64,000 nt of DNA from Paracoccus albicereus (lineage in GTDB: Bacteria > Pseudomonadota > Alphaproteobacteria > Rhodobacterales > Rhodobacteraceae): the NCBI RefSeq assembly GCF_024359525.1, contig NZ_JAKZEU010000005.1, positions 1 to 64,000 on the forward strand, in the 5' to 3' direction. Shown piece after piece: positions 9,378-17,133 of this stretch. The notes beneath the pieces are model-generated. The model made no database searches. It worked only from the letters and a program-made list of their open reading frames with translations, and was not told the DNA's origin. Position numbers and translations under genes: made by a program. How positions within the stretch are numbered: position 1 is the stretch's first letter; every line of letters starts with the position of its first letter.

Positions 9378-10850
9378 ATGAACACTTCACCGATTGTCTC
9401 CAAGGTCTGGAGTTTCTGCACCACGCTGCGTGACGACGGCGTTGGCTACGGCGACTACCTCGAGCAACTAACCTACCTCATCTTCCTCAAGATGGCGGAC
9501 GAATACGCCAAGCCCCCCTACAGCCGCGATGTGGGCATCCCAGATGGGTTCGACTGGGCCAGCCTGACCTCGCGCCGCGGGGCGGCACTGGAAGCGCACT
9601 ACGTCATGCTGCTGCGTAAGCTGGGCGAGCAGAAAGGCATGCTCGGCCAGATCTTCACCAAGGCGCAGAACAAGATCACCGATCCGGCGAAGCTGTTCCG
9701 TCTGATCGACATGGTGGACGGCACGAAGTGGGTGACGCTTGGGGCCGATGTCAAAGGCGACATCTACGAAGGGCTGCTCGAGCGCAACGCTGAGGATACG
9801 AAATCGGGCGCCGGCCAATATTTCACGCCGCGTGCCTTGATCCGCGCAATGGTCGAATGCGTCCGTCCTGAGCCCGGCAAGACCATCGCCGACCCGGCCT
9901 GCGGGACCGGCGGCTTCTTCCTCGCCGCGCATGATTTCCTGACCGACCAGGACAACTATCCGCTCGACAAGGATCAGAAGGCGTTCCTGAAGCACGCGAC
10001 CTTCTTCGGCAACGAGATCGTCGCCGGTACTCGGCGCCTTTGCCTGATGAACATGTTCCTGCACGGGATCGGCGAGATGACCGGGGACACGTTGGTGTCA
10101 CCGGCCGACGCACTGATCTCGCCGCCGTCGGCGACCTTCGACTACGTTCTTGCGAACCCGCCTTTTGGGAAGAAGAGTTCGATGAGCTTCACGAACGCGG
10201 AAGGCGAGCAGGAGACCGAAGACCTCACCTACAATCGCCAGGATTTCTGGGCGACCACGTCGAACAAGCAGCTGAACTTCGTCCAGCACATCCGGACCAT
10301 GCTGAAGACAACGGGGCGGGCTGCCGTGGTCGTGCCCGACAATGTCCTGTTCGAGGGCGGCGCGGGAGAGACCATACGGCGCAAACTGCTTCAGACGACT
10401 GATCTGCACACCATTCTCCGACTGCCCACAGGCATCTTCTATGCACAGGGCGTGAAGGCGAACGTGATCTTCTTCGACAACCGCGCAGCCAGCCCTGATC
10501 CACAGACCTCTAAGGTTTGGTACTACGATTACCGGACCAACGTGCATCACACGTTGAAGCAGAAGCCCCTGACCTACGCGCATCTCGAGGACTTTGTGTC
10601 CTGCTACAATCCACGGAACCGACATGAGCGCAGCCCAACGTGGAGCGAGGACAGCCCCGACGGACGCTGGCGCCCGTTCGACCGGGAAGAACTTCTGGCC
10701 CGCGACAAGGCTAGCCTCGATCTGTTCTGGCTGCGGGATGCGTCGATGACCGACCTCAAGAACCTGCCGGAACCGGAGGTTTTGGCAGAGGAAATAATGG
10801 AGAACCTTCGTTCTGCTCTAGCGAGTTTCGAAGCAGTTTCGGCTGAGTGA
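9378..10850 (+). CDS. hsdM: Type I restriction-modification methylase subunit M
   Basis: A 490-residue N6-adenine DNA methyltransferase that pairs with HsdS to modify host sites and joins HsdR for restriction. It has an N-terminal HsdM helical domain (VWSFCTTLRDDGVGYGDYLE), the S-adenosylmethionine motif ADPACGTGGF (171-180) and the catalytic NPPF motif (ANPPFGKKS, about residue 259). It is the last gene of the operon, eight bases after the HNH gene, with only a weak GTAGGG as a ribosome-binding site. Separation of M from S by two defence genes is unusual. Confidence 0.95.
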   Translation: MNTSPIVSKVWSFCTTLRDDGVGYGDYLEQLTYLIFLKMADEYAKPPYSRDVGIPDGFDWASLTSRRGAALEAHYVMLLRKLGEQKGMLGQIFTKAQNKITDPAKLFRLIDMVDGTKWVTLGADVKGDIYEGLLERNAEDTKSGAGQYFTPRALIRAMVECVRPEPGKTIADPACGTGGFFLAAHDFLTDQDNYPLDKDQKAFLKHATFFGNEIVAGTRRLCLMNMFLHGIGEMTGDTLVSPADALISPPSATFDYVLANPPFGKKSSMSFTNAEGEQETEDLTYNRQDFWATTSNKQLNFVQHIRTMLKTTGRAAVVVPDNVLFEGGAGETIRRKLLQTTDLHTILRLPTGIFYAQGVKANVIFFDNRAASPDPQTSKVWYYDYRTNVHHTLKQKPLTYAHLEDFVSCYNPRNRHERSPTWSEDSPDGRWRPFDREELLARDKASLDLFWLRDASMTDLKNLPEPEVLAEEIMENLRSALASFEAVSAE

Positions 10851-11264
10851 GCGCCGCGTCCTGTGCGATATGGCTCGGAGAGCTTTGGGCTTCGGTTCCA
10901 TCTCGGCGAGAGCGACTGGAATCGAAGTGTTCAGCTGCAGCCTCGCAAAAAAAGCTTCTTTACAGCGGGTTACAAGCTATTCACCATATCCGCGTAGTCA
11001 TGAGGTCCGGAGAATATCGGCCCTGAGAGACCGCTTCCGTGCCTCCTAGCGGAGGAAGCAGTACTCAGCTTGTCCCGCAAACCCCTTTGAAAACACGATA
11101 AAAGTCGCGCACCCCCGGGCCCAGAGAAACAGTTCGCGAGGGCAAGTGGCGGAGGGGATGGGCCTGATATCCAACCTTCTCCACCAAGCTGACACTGCCC
11201 GCCCTGCGCTTAAGTGTATGAAGGTGCGAGATAATATCGTTCTTCCGTCAATTCGTGCTCCTGA
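10851..11264. other. Intergenic region without a recognisable gene
   Basis: These 414 bases lie between the 3' ends of hsdM (+) and the CDF exporter (-). I see no convincing reading frame, RNA gene or strong intrinsic terminator. A six-base inverted pair, GCTTCC/GGAAGC near 11034-11061, could weakly terminate either operon. The right junction of the defence island probably falls here. Confidence 0.5.
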
Positions 11265-12194
11265 TCATTCATGGCCATTACTACCGTGACCGTAGAGGTT
11301 GGCGTTGGTGTGGGCGTTCCTTTCATTCTCGAATTCGAGGCTGGAATGAGCGATGCCGAAGCGCTCGCTCAGTCGTGCTTTGATCTCGCCCTTGATGGCC
11401 TCAATTCTTGTCCATCCATCTTCGGCGACGACCACGTGGCAGTCGAGCGCCGCCTCGTGTTCCTGCATCTGCCATAGATGCACGTGGTGGACATCCGTAA
11501 CGCCGTCCACGTCCCGCATCGCGGCAATCACGGCCGAGTTGTCGATATCCGGCGGGCTGCCCAGCATCAGTGTCCGGATCGGGCCGCCGATCTCGGTCAG
11601 TGCGAGATACAGTATATACAGCGCGATACCGATGGTGATTGCGGGATCGACCCAGCGCAGGTCGTAGAGAATGATCAGCGTGCCGCCGACGATCACGGCG
11701 ACCGAGGCGAGCGCATCCGAGAGGTTGTGCAGGAAGAGCGCGCGGATGTTCACGCTGCCCTTCTGCATGGACCAGGTGAGCGCCGCAGTCAGAGCGTCGA
11801 CCACGAGCGCCACGCCGCCGAGGATCACGACGGTCCAACCCTGAACCTCGGGCGGATCGATCATGCGCATACCGCCCTCGTAGATCAGGTAAACGCCGAC
11901 GAGGATGAGTGTCGTGTAGTTGATCAGTGCAGCGACAATCTCGATCCGGCCGTATCCGAAGGTCATGCGTTCGTCGGCGGGCCGCCGCGCGATCTTGCGC
12001 GCCGCGAAAGCGATCACCAGCGACGCCATGTCCGAGAAGTTGTGCAGCGCATCCGCGATCAGCGCGAGACTGCCCGAAACGACGCCGCCCGCGATCTGTG
12101 CGACGGTCAGAAGGGCGTTCGCCCAGATCGCGATGGACACGCGCCGGTCACCGGATGCGGGATCGATGTGGGCATGGCCGTGATCATGCGGCAC
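11265..12194 (-). CDS. Cation diffusion facilitator metal exporter (CzcD/ZitB-like)
   Basis: A CDF-family inner-membrane antiporter that would export Zn, Cd or Co in exchange for protons. Six membrane segments are apparent, with the zinc-site HxxxD motifs HNFSD in the second and HNLSD in the fifth. A C-terminal cytoplasmic regulatory domain (from about DIDNSAVIAAMRDVDGVTDV) carries HVHLWQMQEHEAALDCHVVV. The N-terminus is histidine-rich (HDHGHAH). GTG at 12194 has AGGAG seven bases upstream and is preferred to the ATG at 12209. It overlaps the transglutaminase gene and is transcribed with it from the MerR-type promoter at 12984-13014. Confidence 0.92.
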   Translation of the reverse strand: MPHDHGHAHIDPASGDRRVSIAIWANALLTVAQIAGGVVSGSLALIADALHNFSDMASLVIAFAARKIARRPADERMTFGYGRIEIVAALINYTTLILVGVYLIYEGGMRMIDPPEVQGWTVVILGGVALVVDALTAALTWSMQKGSVNIRALFLHNLSDALASVAVIVGGTLIILYDLRWVDPAITIGIALYILYLALTEIGGPIRTLMLGSPPDIDNSAVIAAMRDVDGVTDVHHVHLWQMQEHEAALDCHVVVAEDGWTRIEAIKGEIKARLSERFGIAHSSLEFENERNAHTNANLYGHGSNGHE

Positions 12195-12954
12195 GGTGCG
12201 TCTCCTCATGAAGATGGTTCGGGCGAGCGAGGCCGGGGATTTGCGGCACCTTGCCCCGCCTAATTGCGCGCACGCGTCTGTTCATCCAGTGGCGGATGAC
12301 GTGGCGATAGAGCCAGTCGCGCAAGGCGCCGAAGTCCTGGCGATGCCCCCGGTAGAACTCGTCTGGTATAGCGTATGTTGCGAGATCGCGGGCGATGCCG
12401 GTCTTCTGGATATATGTGTCGTCGCCGGTCCACTCGACCGGTGGGCCGCTCAAGCAGTCGGTGCTGGCCCCGTAGCCGCAAAGGCTTTCCATCTCGATGA
12501 ACGCCCGTTGCAGCGATTTCAGAAAGGGCGTGTCCAGGATGAACCCTTCGAGATTGATCCATCCATTCTCGGTCTCGACCTCTACCCAGGAGTGGAGGAT
12601 TTCCGCGGGGGCCAGCGGATAAACCCACTCGGGCACGACACCGCGCTGGAGCGCCTTGTGGATGGTGAAGCCATGCAGGCGACACCGAATGCCAAGGCAA
12701 CGTAGCAACGCCATGAGCAGCGTGCCCTTGGTGTTGCACTGGCCGTAGCCGTCCGACAGCACTTCTGAGGCCGGGATGTCGTCGGCACGATTGTAGCCGA
12801 AAGCGATCTCGTTTCGGACGAAATCATAGGCGGCACCGATCCGGTCATGCTCGCCAAAAGCCTGCCAGCCGCGGCCCGCGACCAGATCCGCAATAGGAGC
12901 GGCTTCGAAATCCAGCAGCCGCGTGGCTGTCAGCAAGGGGTCAATGGCGGGCAA
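12184..12954 (-). CDS. Transglutaminase-like (papain-fold) protein
   Basis: This 256-residue protein has a transglutaminase-like core: a cysteine in GYGQCNTKGTLLMALLRCLG, a histidine in HSWVEVE and an acidic residue in the WINLEGFILD strand, which together would form the Cys-His-Asp triad. Members act as proteases or amide-modifying enzymes; the substrate here is unknown. I place the start at TTG 12954, because GAGGAG lies seven bases upstream and because the metal-responsive promoter at 12984-13014 would lie inside a longer reading starting at 13014. It precedes the CDF exporter gene with overlap, implying co-expression under metal stress. Confidence 0.8.
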   Translation of the reverse strand: MPAIDPLLTATRLLDFEAAPIADLVAGRGWQAFGEHDRIGAAYDFVRNEIAFGYNRADDIPASEVLSDGYGQCNTKGTLLMALLRCLGIRCRLHGFTIHKALQRGVVPEWVYPLAPAEILHSWVEVETENGWINLEGFILDTPFLKSLQRAFIEMESLCGYGASTDCLSGPPVEWTGDDTYIQKTGIARDLATYAIPDEFYRGHRQDFGALRDWLYRHVIRHWMNRRVRAIRRGKVPQIPGLARPNHLHEETHRAA

Positions 12955-12983
12955 GATGCATCTCCTCGAGTCTGGCGAGGATC

Positions 12984-13014
12984 TACATAAATGCTCCAGC
13001 GACTGTAGCTTCAA
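12984..13014 (-). promoter_or_regulatory. MerR-type promoter/operator for the transglutaminase-CDF operon
   Basis: On the minus strand, TTGAAG (13014-13009) and TATGTA (12989-12984) are separated by exactly 19 bases. The spacer region carries the dyad GCTACAG-TCG-CTGGAGC (arms match at 6 of 7). A 19-bp spacer with a central dyad is the classic target of Zn/Cd/Pb-sensing MerR proteins, which untwist the DNA to allow open-complex formation. The transcript would start about 20 bases before the TTG start. Confidence 0.82.
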
Positions 13015-13042
13015 GTCCTTTTTCTCAGAAGGCGATCAATCG

Positions 13043-13645
13043 CTACCGGTCGTCGGCATGAACGGCTTTGTGGTGTTCGCCGTGTGCATCGCGCAGGATG
13101 TCGATACCGCCCCACGCCGCGATCCCGGCCACGACCACACCCACGACCAGGTCCGGCCAGTTCGTTCCCAGCCAGGCGACGAGACCGCCAGCCACGACGA
13201 TCCCGAGGTTCGCGGCGAAGTCGTTCCAGCTGAAGGTGTTCGCCGCGCGGATGTTGACGTCCGGTTCGCGGAGTCGGGCGAGCAACCAGACGCAGACCGC
13301 GTTGATCGCCGCGGCGATCAGGGCCATGGCGATCATGATCGTCCCGAGCGGATCTGACCCGCCGATGTAGCGGCGCCATGCATCGTAGAGGATGCCTGCA
13401 GCGAACAGGATCAGCAGCCCACCGGAGATGTTCGCCGCTCCGCGTTTCCATTTGCCGGACCGGGACAGCGCAAACAGGCTGATAGCGTAGACGAAGCTGT
13501 CGGAAAGGTTGTCGAGGCCGTTGGCGATCAAGGCGCTGGAATCGCCGAACGCACCGGTTGCAAAAAAAGCCACGGCCAGACCGATATTGAGCGCCAGAAC
13601 GATCCAGAGCGTGCGTCTCTCTTTTGAATCTTGTTCTGCGGCCAT
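13043..13645 (-). CDS. Short CDF-like cation transporter (membrane domain only)
   Basis: A 200-residue membrane protein related to cation diffusion facilitators. It has about six hydrophobic segments; GLDNLSDSF stands where CDF proteins have the HxxxD site in helix 2, and SFSWNDFAANLGIV-like sequence (NTFSWNDFAANLGIV) where helix 5 has the second. The C-terminal cytoplasmic domain is missing and only a His-containing tail (HGEHHKAVHADD) remains. The Asp/Asn ligands differ from the full-length exporter nearby, so the transported ion may differ. It lies 82 bases downstream of the merR gene on the same strand and is probably co-transcribed with it. Confidence 0.85.
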   Translation of the reverse strand: MAAEQDSKERRTLWIVLALNIGLAVAFFATGAFGDSSALIANGLDNLSDSFVYAISLFALSRSGKWKRGAANISGGLLILFAAGILYDAWRRYIGGSDPLGTIMIAMALIAAAINAVCVWLLARLREPDVNIRAANTFSWNDFAANLGIVVAGGLVAWLGTNWPDLVVGVVVAGIAAWGGIDILRDAHGEHHKAVHADDR

Positions 13646-13727
13646 TTCTCGTTTTCGGCTCGTGGTTTACGATCGAAGAACTCCTGCGGCTGGTCTAAGT
13701 TCCTGCCGCGACATTGGCATGGTCCAA

Positions 13728-14156
13728 TCAGGCCCCAATCTCGTCGTGCTCGGTCAGACATTCAGAATGGTCCCGCAATACCTCCAGCACCCGGCAATCC
13801 GCTGTCCGCCCGCCGCTGCACTCGTGGACCATGCGTTTCAGTTCCGTGCGCAGCGCCTTCAGGCGGGCCATGCGCTGCTCCACCCGTTTGAGCTGGCGAC
13901 GCGCGATGGCATCAGCTTCATCACAGGGCCGATTGGGATGGTCGCTGAGGTCGAGCAGCTCGCGGATCGCATCGAGCGAGAAGCCGAGTTGCCGCGAGTG
14001 GCGGATGAAGGACAGGCGATCGAGTTGTGAACCGTCGTAGCGCCTCTGTCCGCCCTCGGTCCGGCCAGGTTCGGGCATGAGCCCGATCTGCTCGTAGTAC
14101 CGGATGGTCTGCACCTTCGTGCCGGTCTTCTTTGACAGAGTGCCGATCGTGAGCAT
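13728..14156 (-). CDS. MerR-family metal-responsive regulator (ZntR/CadR/PbrR-like)
   Basis: A 142-residue activator. The N-terminal winged helix-turn-helix reads MLTIGTLSKKTGTKVQTIRY, then GGQRRYDGSQLDRL and a dimerisation coil. Cys78, Cys113 and Cys121 match the pattern of Zn/Cd/Pb sensors (ZntR, PbrR, CadR); Cys78 argues against the copper sensor CueR, which has serine there. Cys133 is extra. The ATG at 14156 follows GGAGGTGAG; an upstream extension lacks similarity. Four promoters in this window have the 19-bp spacer geometry this family uses, so it is inferred to control the metal operons on both sides. Which metal it senses cannot be decided from sequence. Confidence 0.92.
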   Translation of the reverse strand: MLTIGTLSKKTGTKVQTIRYYEQIGLMPEPGRTEGGQRRYDGSQLDRLSFIRHSRQLGFSLDAIRELLDLSDHPNRPCDEADAIARRQLKRVEQRMARLKALRTELKRMVHECSGGRTADCRVLEVLRDHSECLTEHDEIGA

Positions 14157-14262
14157 TCTCACCTCCAGAAAAAGTATACAGTCCTTGTAGGTTTTGCGGT
14201 GTGAGCGGGCAAGTGCGGGATTCACAGGCGCGTGATGTCGCATCAAGGCGCCATCTTCATGC

Positions 14263-14293
14263 TTGAACCTTCAGTGGCTAGAGGATGTAGACG
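14263..14293 (+). promoter_or_regulatory. MerR-type promoter/operator for the SCO1-to-lnt operon
   Basis: TTGAAC (14263-14268) and TAGACG (14288-14293) are separated by 19 bases. The spacer carries a partial dyad, CCTTCAG...CTAGAGG. The layout matches the three other MerR-type promoters here. Transcription would begin near 14300, about 30 bases before the first gene. Confidence 0.72.
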
Positions 14294-14329
14294 CGCAGAC
14301 ACACAAGGATCAATGGCAGGCGAACAGGA

Positions 14330-14932
14330 TTGTCTCTTACATCGGCACAGAAGTTTCTTTGGGTTTTGGCAGGCGTGGCAGCGCTTGCCTTCGTATGGCT
14401 TTTACTCTGGTCCGACTATCGTGCCGACAGCGCCCGAACTGACGCCGAGCCGCCTTTCTTCGCTGAGTTCGAACTGACGGACCACCAGGGTATGGTTCGA
14501 ACCGAGAAGGACTTTGCGGGGCGCTGGATGCTTGTTTTTTTCGGCTTTACCAACTGCCCCGACGTCTGCCCGACGACCCTATCTGAGGTCGCGGCGGTGA
14601 TGGACGGTCTGGGCGACGATGCCGCCAAGGTCCAGCCGATTTTCATCACCATCGACCCCGAACGGGACACGCCCGCCGCACTCGCCGAATACGTCCCGCT
14701 GTTCGATGCGGGCATCATCGGTCTGACCGGCACGCCGGAACAGATCGCCGCCACCTCCGAGACGTTTCCGATCTTCTTTGAACGCGTCGAAGAGGCTGCG
14801 GCGCCGGATGGTTACACGATGGGCCACACGTCGCATTTGTTCCTCTTCGATCCCGACGCGGGCTTCGCCGACTCGTGGCCCTACGGCACCTCCGCCGAAG
14901 AGATCTTCGCCGATCTGGAAGAGAGGATCTGA
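14330..14932 (+). CDS. SCO1/SenC family copper/thiol protein (first copy)
   Basis: A 200-residue membrane-anchored periplasmic protein with one N-terminal transmembrane helix (FLWVLAGVAALAFVWLLL) and a thioredoxin-like domain. The copper-binding CxxxC is Cys76-Pro-Asp-Val-Cys80, and His167 (GHTSHLF) is the expected third ligand. SCO proteins deliver copper to the CuA site of cytochrome oxidase or act as thiol reductants. The start is a TTG at 14330 with a weak AGGAT upstream; the nearby ATG at 14313 is out of frame. It is the first gene of a tight ten-gene operon. Confidence 0.9.
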   Translation: MSLTSAQKFLWVLAGVAALAFVWLLLWSDYRADSARTDAEPPFFAEFELTDHQGMVRTEKDFAGRWMLVFFGFTNCPDVCPTTLSEVAAVMDGLGDDAAKVQPIFITIDPERDTPAALAEYVPLFDAGIIGLTGTPEQIAATSETFPIFFERVEEAAAPDGYTMGHTSHLFLFDPDAGFADSWPYGTSAEEIFADLEERI

Positions 14933-14937
14933 CCGAA

Positions 14938-15360
14938 ATGAACCGCATATCCGGAGAAATAGCCCTCGGGCTGGCGTGGATCATCGCGCTCGTCGCCTCG
15001 CTTGCCGTGCTTTTCATCGGCGAGGTGCTGGGGCAGACGCCCTGTGTGCTGTGCTGGTTCCAGCGCGCCTTCATGTTCCCCTTGGCCATCGTCCTCGGGT
15101 TCGGCCTTTGGTGGCGGGACGGCCGCGTGGGGCGCTACGGCATCGCATTGGCGCTTGGCGGCGGCGCAATCGCCCTCTGGCACATAGGGCTGTACGTCGG
15201 TCTTGTTCCCGAACGCATCCAGCCCTGCACGGCCACCGGCCCCTCTTGCACCGATGACAACCAACTGGTCTTCGGCGTCCCGATCCCGCTGATGGCGCTC
15301 GCCGCCTTCGCGCTGATCGGGGCGCTGTCGGCCCTTTCATTGAAGGACACACGAACATGA
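14938..15360 (+). CDS. dsbB: Disulfide bond formation protein B (DsbB family)
   Basis: A 140-residue four-helix inner-membrane protein that reoxidises DsbA-type proteins by passing electrons to quinone. It shows both cysteine pairs: CVLC (Cys36/Cys39) in the first periplasmic loop, followed by the usual WFQR, and Cys95/Cys103 (QPCTATGPSC) in the second. The stop overlaps the next gene, a DsbA-like oxidoreductase, by ATGA, so donor and acceptor are coupled. I start at ATG 14938, five bases after the SCO1 stop. Confidence 0.92.
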   Translation: MNRISGEIALGLAWIIALVASLAVLFIGEVLGQTPCVLCWFQRAFMFPLAIVLGFGLWWRDGRVGRYGIALALGGGAIALWHIGLYVGLVPERIQPCTATGPSCTDDNQLVFGVPIPLMALAAFALIGALSALSLKDTRT

Positions 15361-16016
15361 ACCGACGCGGCCTGATCCTGTCCGTTCTCGCCCTCGGCGT
15401 CGCCGGTTTCGGCGGAGCCACCTGGTTTGCAACCCGCCCCGGCCCGGTGGCCGAAGCGGAGCCTGTTGCGCCGGAACTCGCGGACGCGATGATCCGCCCC
15501 TACTCGCCCATCCTCGGGCCTGCGGAAGCGCCCGTCACGATCGTCGAATTCTTCGATCCGGCCTGCGAGGCCTGTCGCGCCTTTCATCCCATCGTGAAGG
15601 ACATCATGGCCGAGCATGGGGATGCTGTCCGCGTCGTGATCCGCTACACGCCCTTCCACGGCGCGGCATCCGAGGAAGCCATCCGCGTGCTCGAGGCGGC
15701 GCACATGCAGGACGTTTACGTGCCGGTGCTCGAGGCCGTTCTGCGGGAACAGCCGAGATGGGCGTCACACGGTGCCCCGGCGCCTGGCCTGATCCTTCAG
15801 ATCGCCACCACGGCCGGACTCGATGCCGAGGCCGCGCGCACGCAAATGCTGGCACCCGATGTCGTGGCGATCCTGAATCAGGATCGTGCCGATGTAGAGA
15901 CCGTGGGAGTTCGCCAGACGCCCACATTCTTCGTGAACGGCAAGCCGCTCGATCCATTCGGGGAGGCAGAACTGCGGCGATTGGTGGCTGCCGAAGTCGC
16001 TGCCGCGCAAAGCTGA
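15357..16016 (+). CDS. DsbA-family thiol:disulfide oxidoreductase
   Basis: A 219-residue exported thioredoxin-fold protein with an N-terminal anchor (LILSVLALGVAGFGGATWFA). The active site is CEAC (Cys70-Cys73) and the cis-proline loop is RQTPTFF. The helical insert between them is typical of DsbA/BdbD. It starts within the dsbB stop (ATGA), which supports a dedicated DsbA-DsbB pair. Clients are likely to be the cysteine-containing SCO1 and DUF411 proteins of the same operon, an inference from context. Confidence 0.92.
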   Translation: MNRRGLILSVLALGVAGFGGATWFATRPGPVAEAEPVAPELADAMIRPYSPILGPAEAPVTIVEFFDPACEACRAFHPIVKDIMAEHGDAVRVVIRYTPFHGAASEEAIRVLEAAHMQDVYVPVLEAVLREQPRWASHGAPAPGLILQIATTAGLDAEAARTQMLAPDVVAILNQDRADVETVGVRQTPTFFVNGKPLDPFGEAELRRLVAAEVAAAQS

Positions 16017-16039
16017 ATGGAAAGGGCAGGATCAAAACG

Positions 16040-16507
16040 ATGAAAAAGTATATTTTGACCAGCACACTGGCGGCGCTTTTGACCCTTGGAGGGCTCTCAG
16101 TGCCCGCGCTGGCCGCACCCGAGGATGTTGTCGTCGAGAACGCGTGGTCCCGCGCCTCCATCGGGGTGAACCGTCCCGGGGCCGCTTACATGACGATCCG
16201 CAACACTGGCGACGAGCCGGTGACGCTGATCGGCCTTACAACACCGCTCGCGATGATGCCCGAAATTCACGAGACGAAGACCAATGCCGAGGGTGTGAGT
16301 TCCATGAGCCCGGCGGGGGAAATCGCGATCGCCCCGGGCGAGAGCGTCGCGCTCGAACCGGGGGGCCTGCACGCAATGCTAATGCGGCTGCAAGAACCGA
16401 TGACAGAAGGGGAAACCTTTCCGCTGACCCTGCTTTTCGACGACGGAGGCGAAGTGACGGTCGAGGTGACGATCCTCGGCATCGCCGCGCGGGGGCCGGA
16501 GGACTGA
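16040..16507 (+). CDS. Periplasmic copper chaperone PCu(A)C
   Basis: A 155-residue secreted protein with a signal peptide (cleavage near VPALA-APEDV). The copper site of the PCuAC family is complete: His77, Met89, His111 and Met113, with the last three fitting the M-x21-HxM spacing. These proteins hand Cu(I) to SCO proteins or to oxidase CuA sites. An SCO1 homologue follows immediately, overlapping by one base (TGATG), and another opens the operon. The ATG at 16040 is the only start that gives a signal peptide. Confidence 0.92.
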   Translation: MKKYILTSTLAALLTLGGLSVPALAAPEDVVVENAWSRASIGVNRPGAAYMTIRNTGDEPVTLIGLTTPLAMMPEIHETKTNAEGVSSMSPAGEIAIAPGESVALEPGGLHAMLMRLQEPMTEGETFPLTLLFDDGGEVTVEVTILGIAARGPED

Positions 16508-17133
16508 TGCGGCGACGGGCGATCCTGGGGTACGGCGCGGCTGGTGTCGGGGTGGTCGCCCTGATGCTCTTTGCCGGTTGGTGGCAGGTCGATGGCCCCG
16601 GTGGACCTGAGCCTATCGGGCAGCGGCCTGTGGCTCTGACCGCGATGGATTTCCGTCTGACGGATCATGAGGGCAACGCGGTCGGGCCGGAAACCCTGAT
16701 CCGGCGACCGACGATGGCGTTCTTCGGCTTCACCTACTGTCCCGATGTCTGCCCGACCACGCTCTCGGACATTTCGGGATGGCTCGACGATCTGGGAGAC
16801 GAGGCCGACGAGATGAACGTGGTTTTCATCACGGTCGATCCCGAGCGCGACACTGTCGAAACGATGGCCGAATATGTCGGCTACTTCCATCCGGCGATTC
16901 GCGGCTGGACGGGGCCGGAGGAGCAGATAGCGCGCGTCGCGGACGGCTTCCACGCCACCTACGAAAGGGTGCCGACGGAGAGCGGCGATTACACGATGAA
17001 CCACAGCGCGAGCGTCTTCCTGTTCGCAGCCTCTGGGCGGTTCGTCACCATGATCGACTATCACGAACCCAGAGAATTCGCGGTGCCGAAAATTCGCCGC
17101 GCGCTGGAAGAAGAAATGGAGGGGGCGACATGA
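16507..17133 (+). CDS. SCO1/SenC family copper/thiol protein (second copy)
   Basis: A 208-residue membrane-anchored thioredoxin-like protein. CxxxC is Cys78-Pro-Asp-Val-Cys82 and His165 lies in YTMNHSASVFLF, so all three copper ligands are present. It is a paralogue of the first SCO1 protein of the operon, and both share the FGFT-x-CPDVCPTTLS core. Because it follows the PCuAC chaperone directly, the pair is the more likely copper-transfer partnership. It overlaps the M23 peptidase gene by ATGA. Confidence 0.92.
   Translation: MRRRAILGYGAAGVGVVALMLFAGWWQVDGPGGPEPIGQRPVALTAMDFRLTDHEGNAVGPETLIRRPTMAFFGFTYCPDVCPTTLSDISGWLDDLGDEADEMNVVFITVDPERDTVETMAEYVGYFHPAIRGWTGPEEQIARVADGFHATYERVPTESGDYTMNHSASVFLFAASGRFVTMIDYHEPREFAVPKIRRALEEEMEGAT

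Noticed and set aside
13646-13727. Fifth MerR-type promoter before the short CDF gene
   Set aside because: A 19-base spacing can be forced (TTAGAC and ATCGTA), but both hexamers are poor and no dyad like the others is present; co-transcription with merR is simpler.
14157-14246. Longer N-terminus for the MerR regulator
   Set aside because: The extra 30 residues lack family similarity, whereas ATG 14156 has GGAGGTGAG at proper distance.
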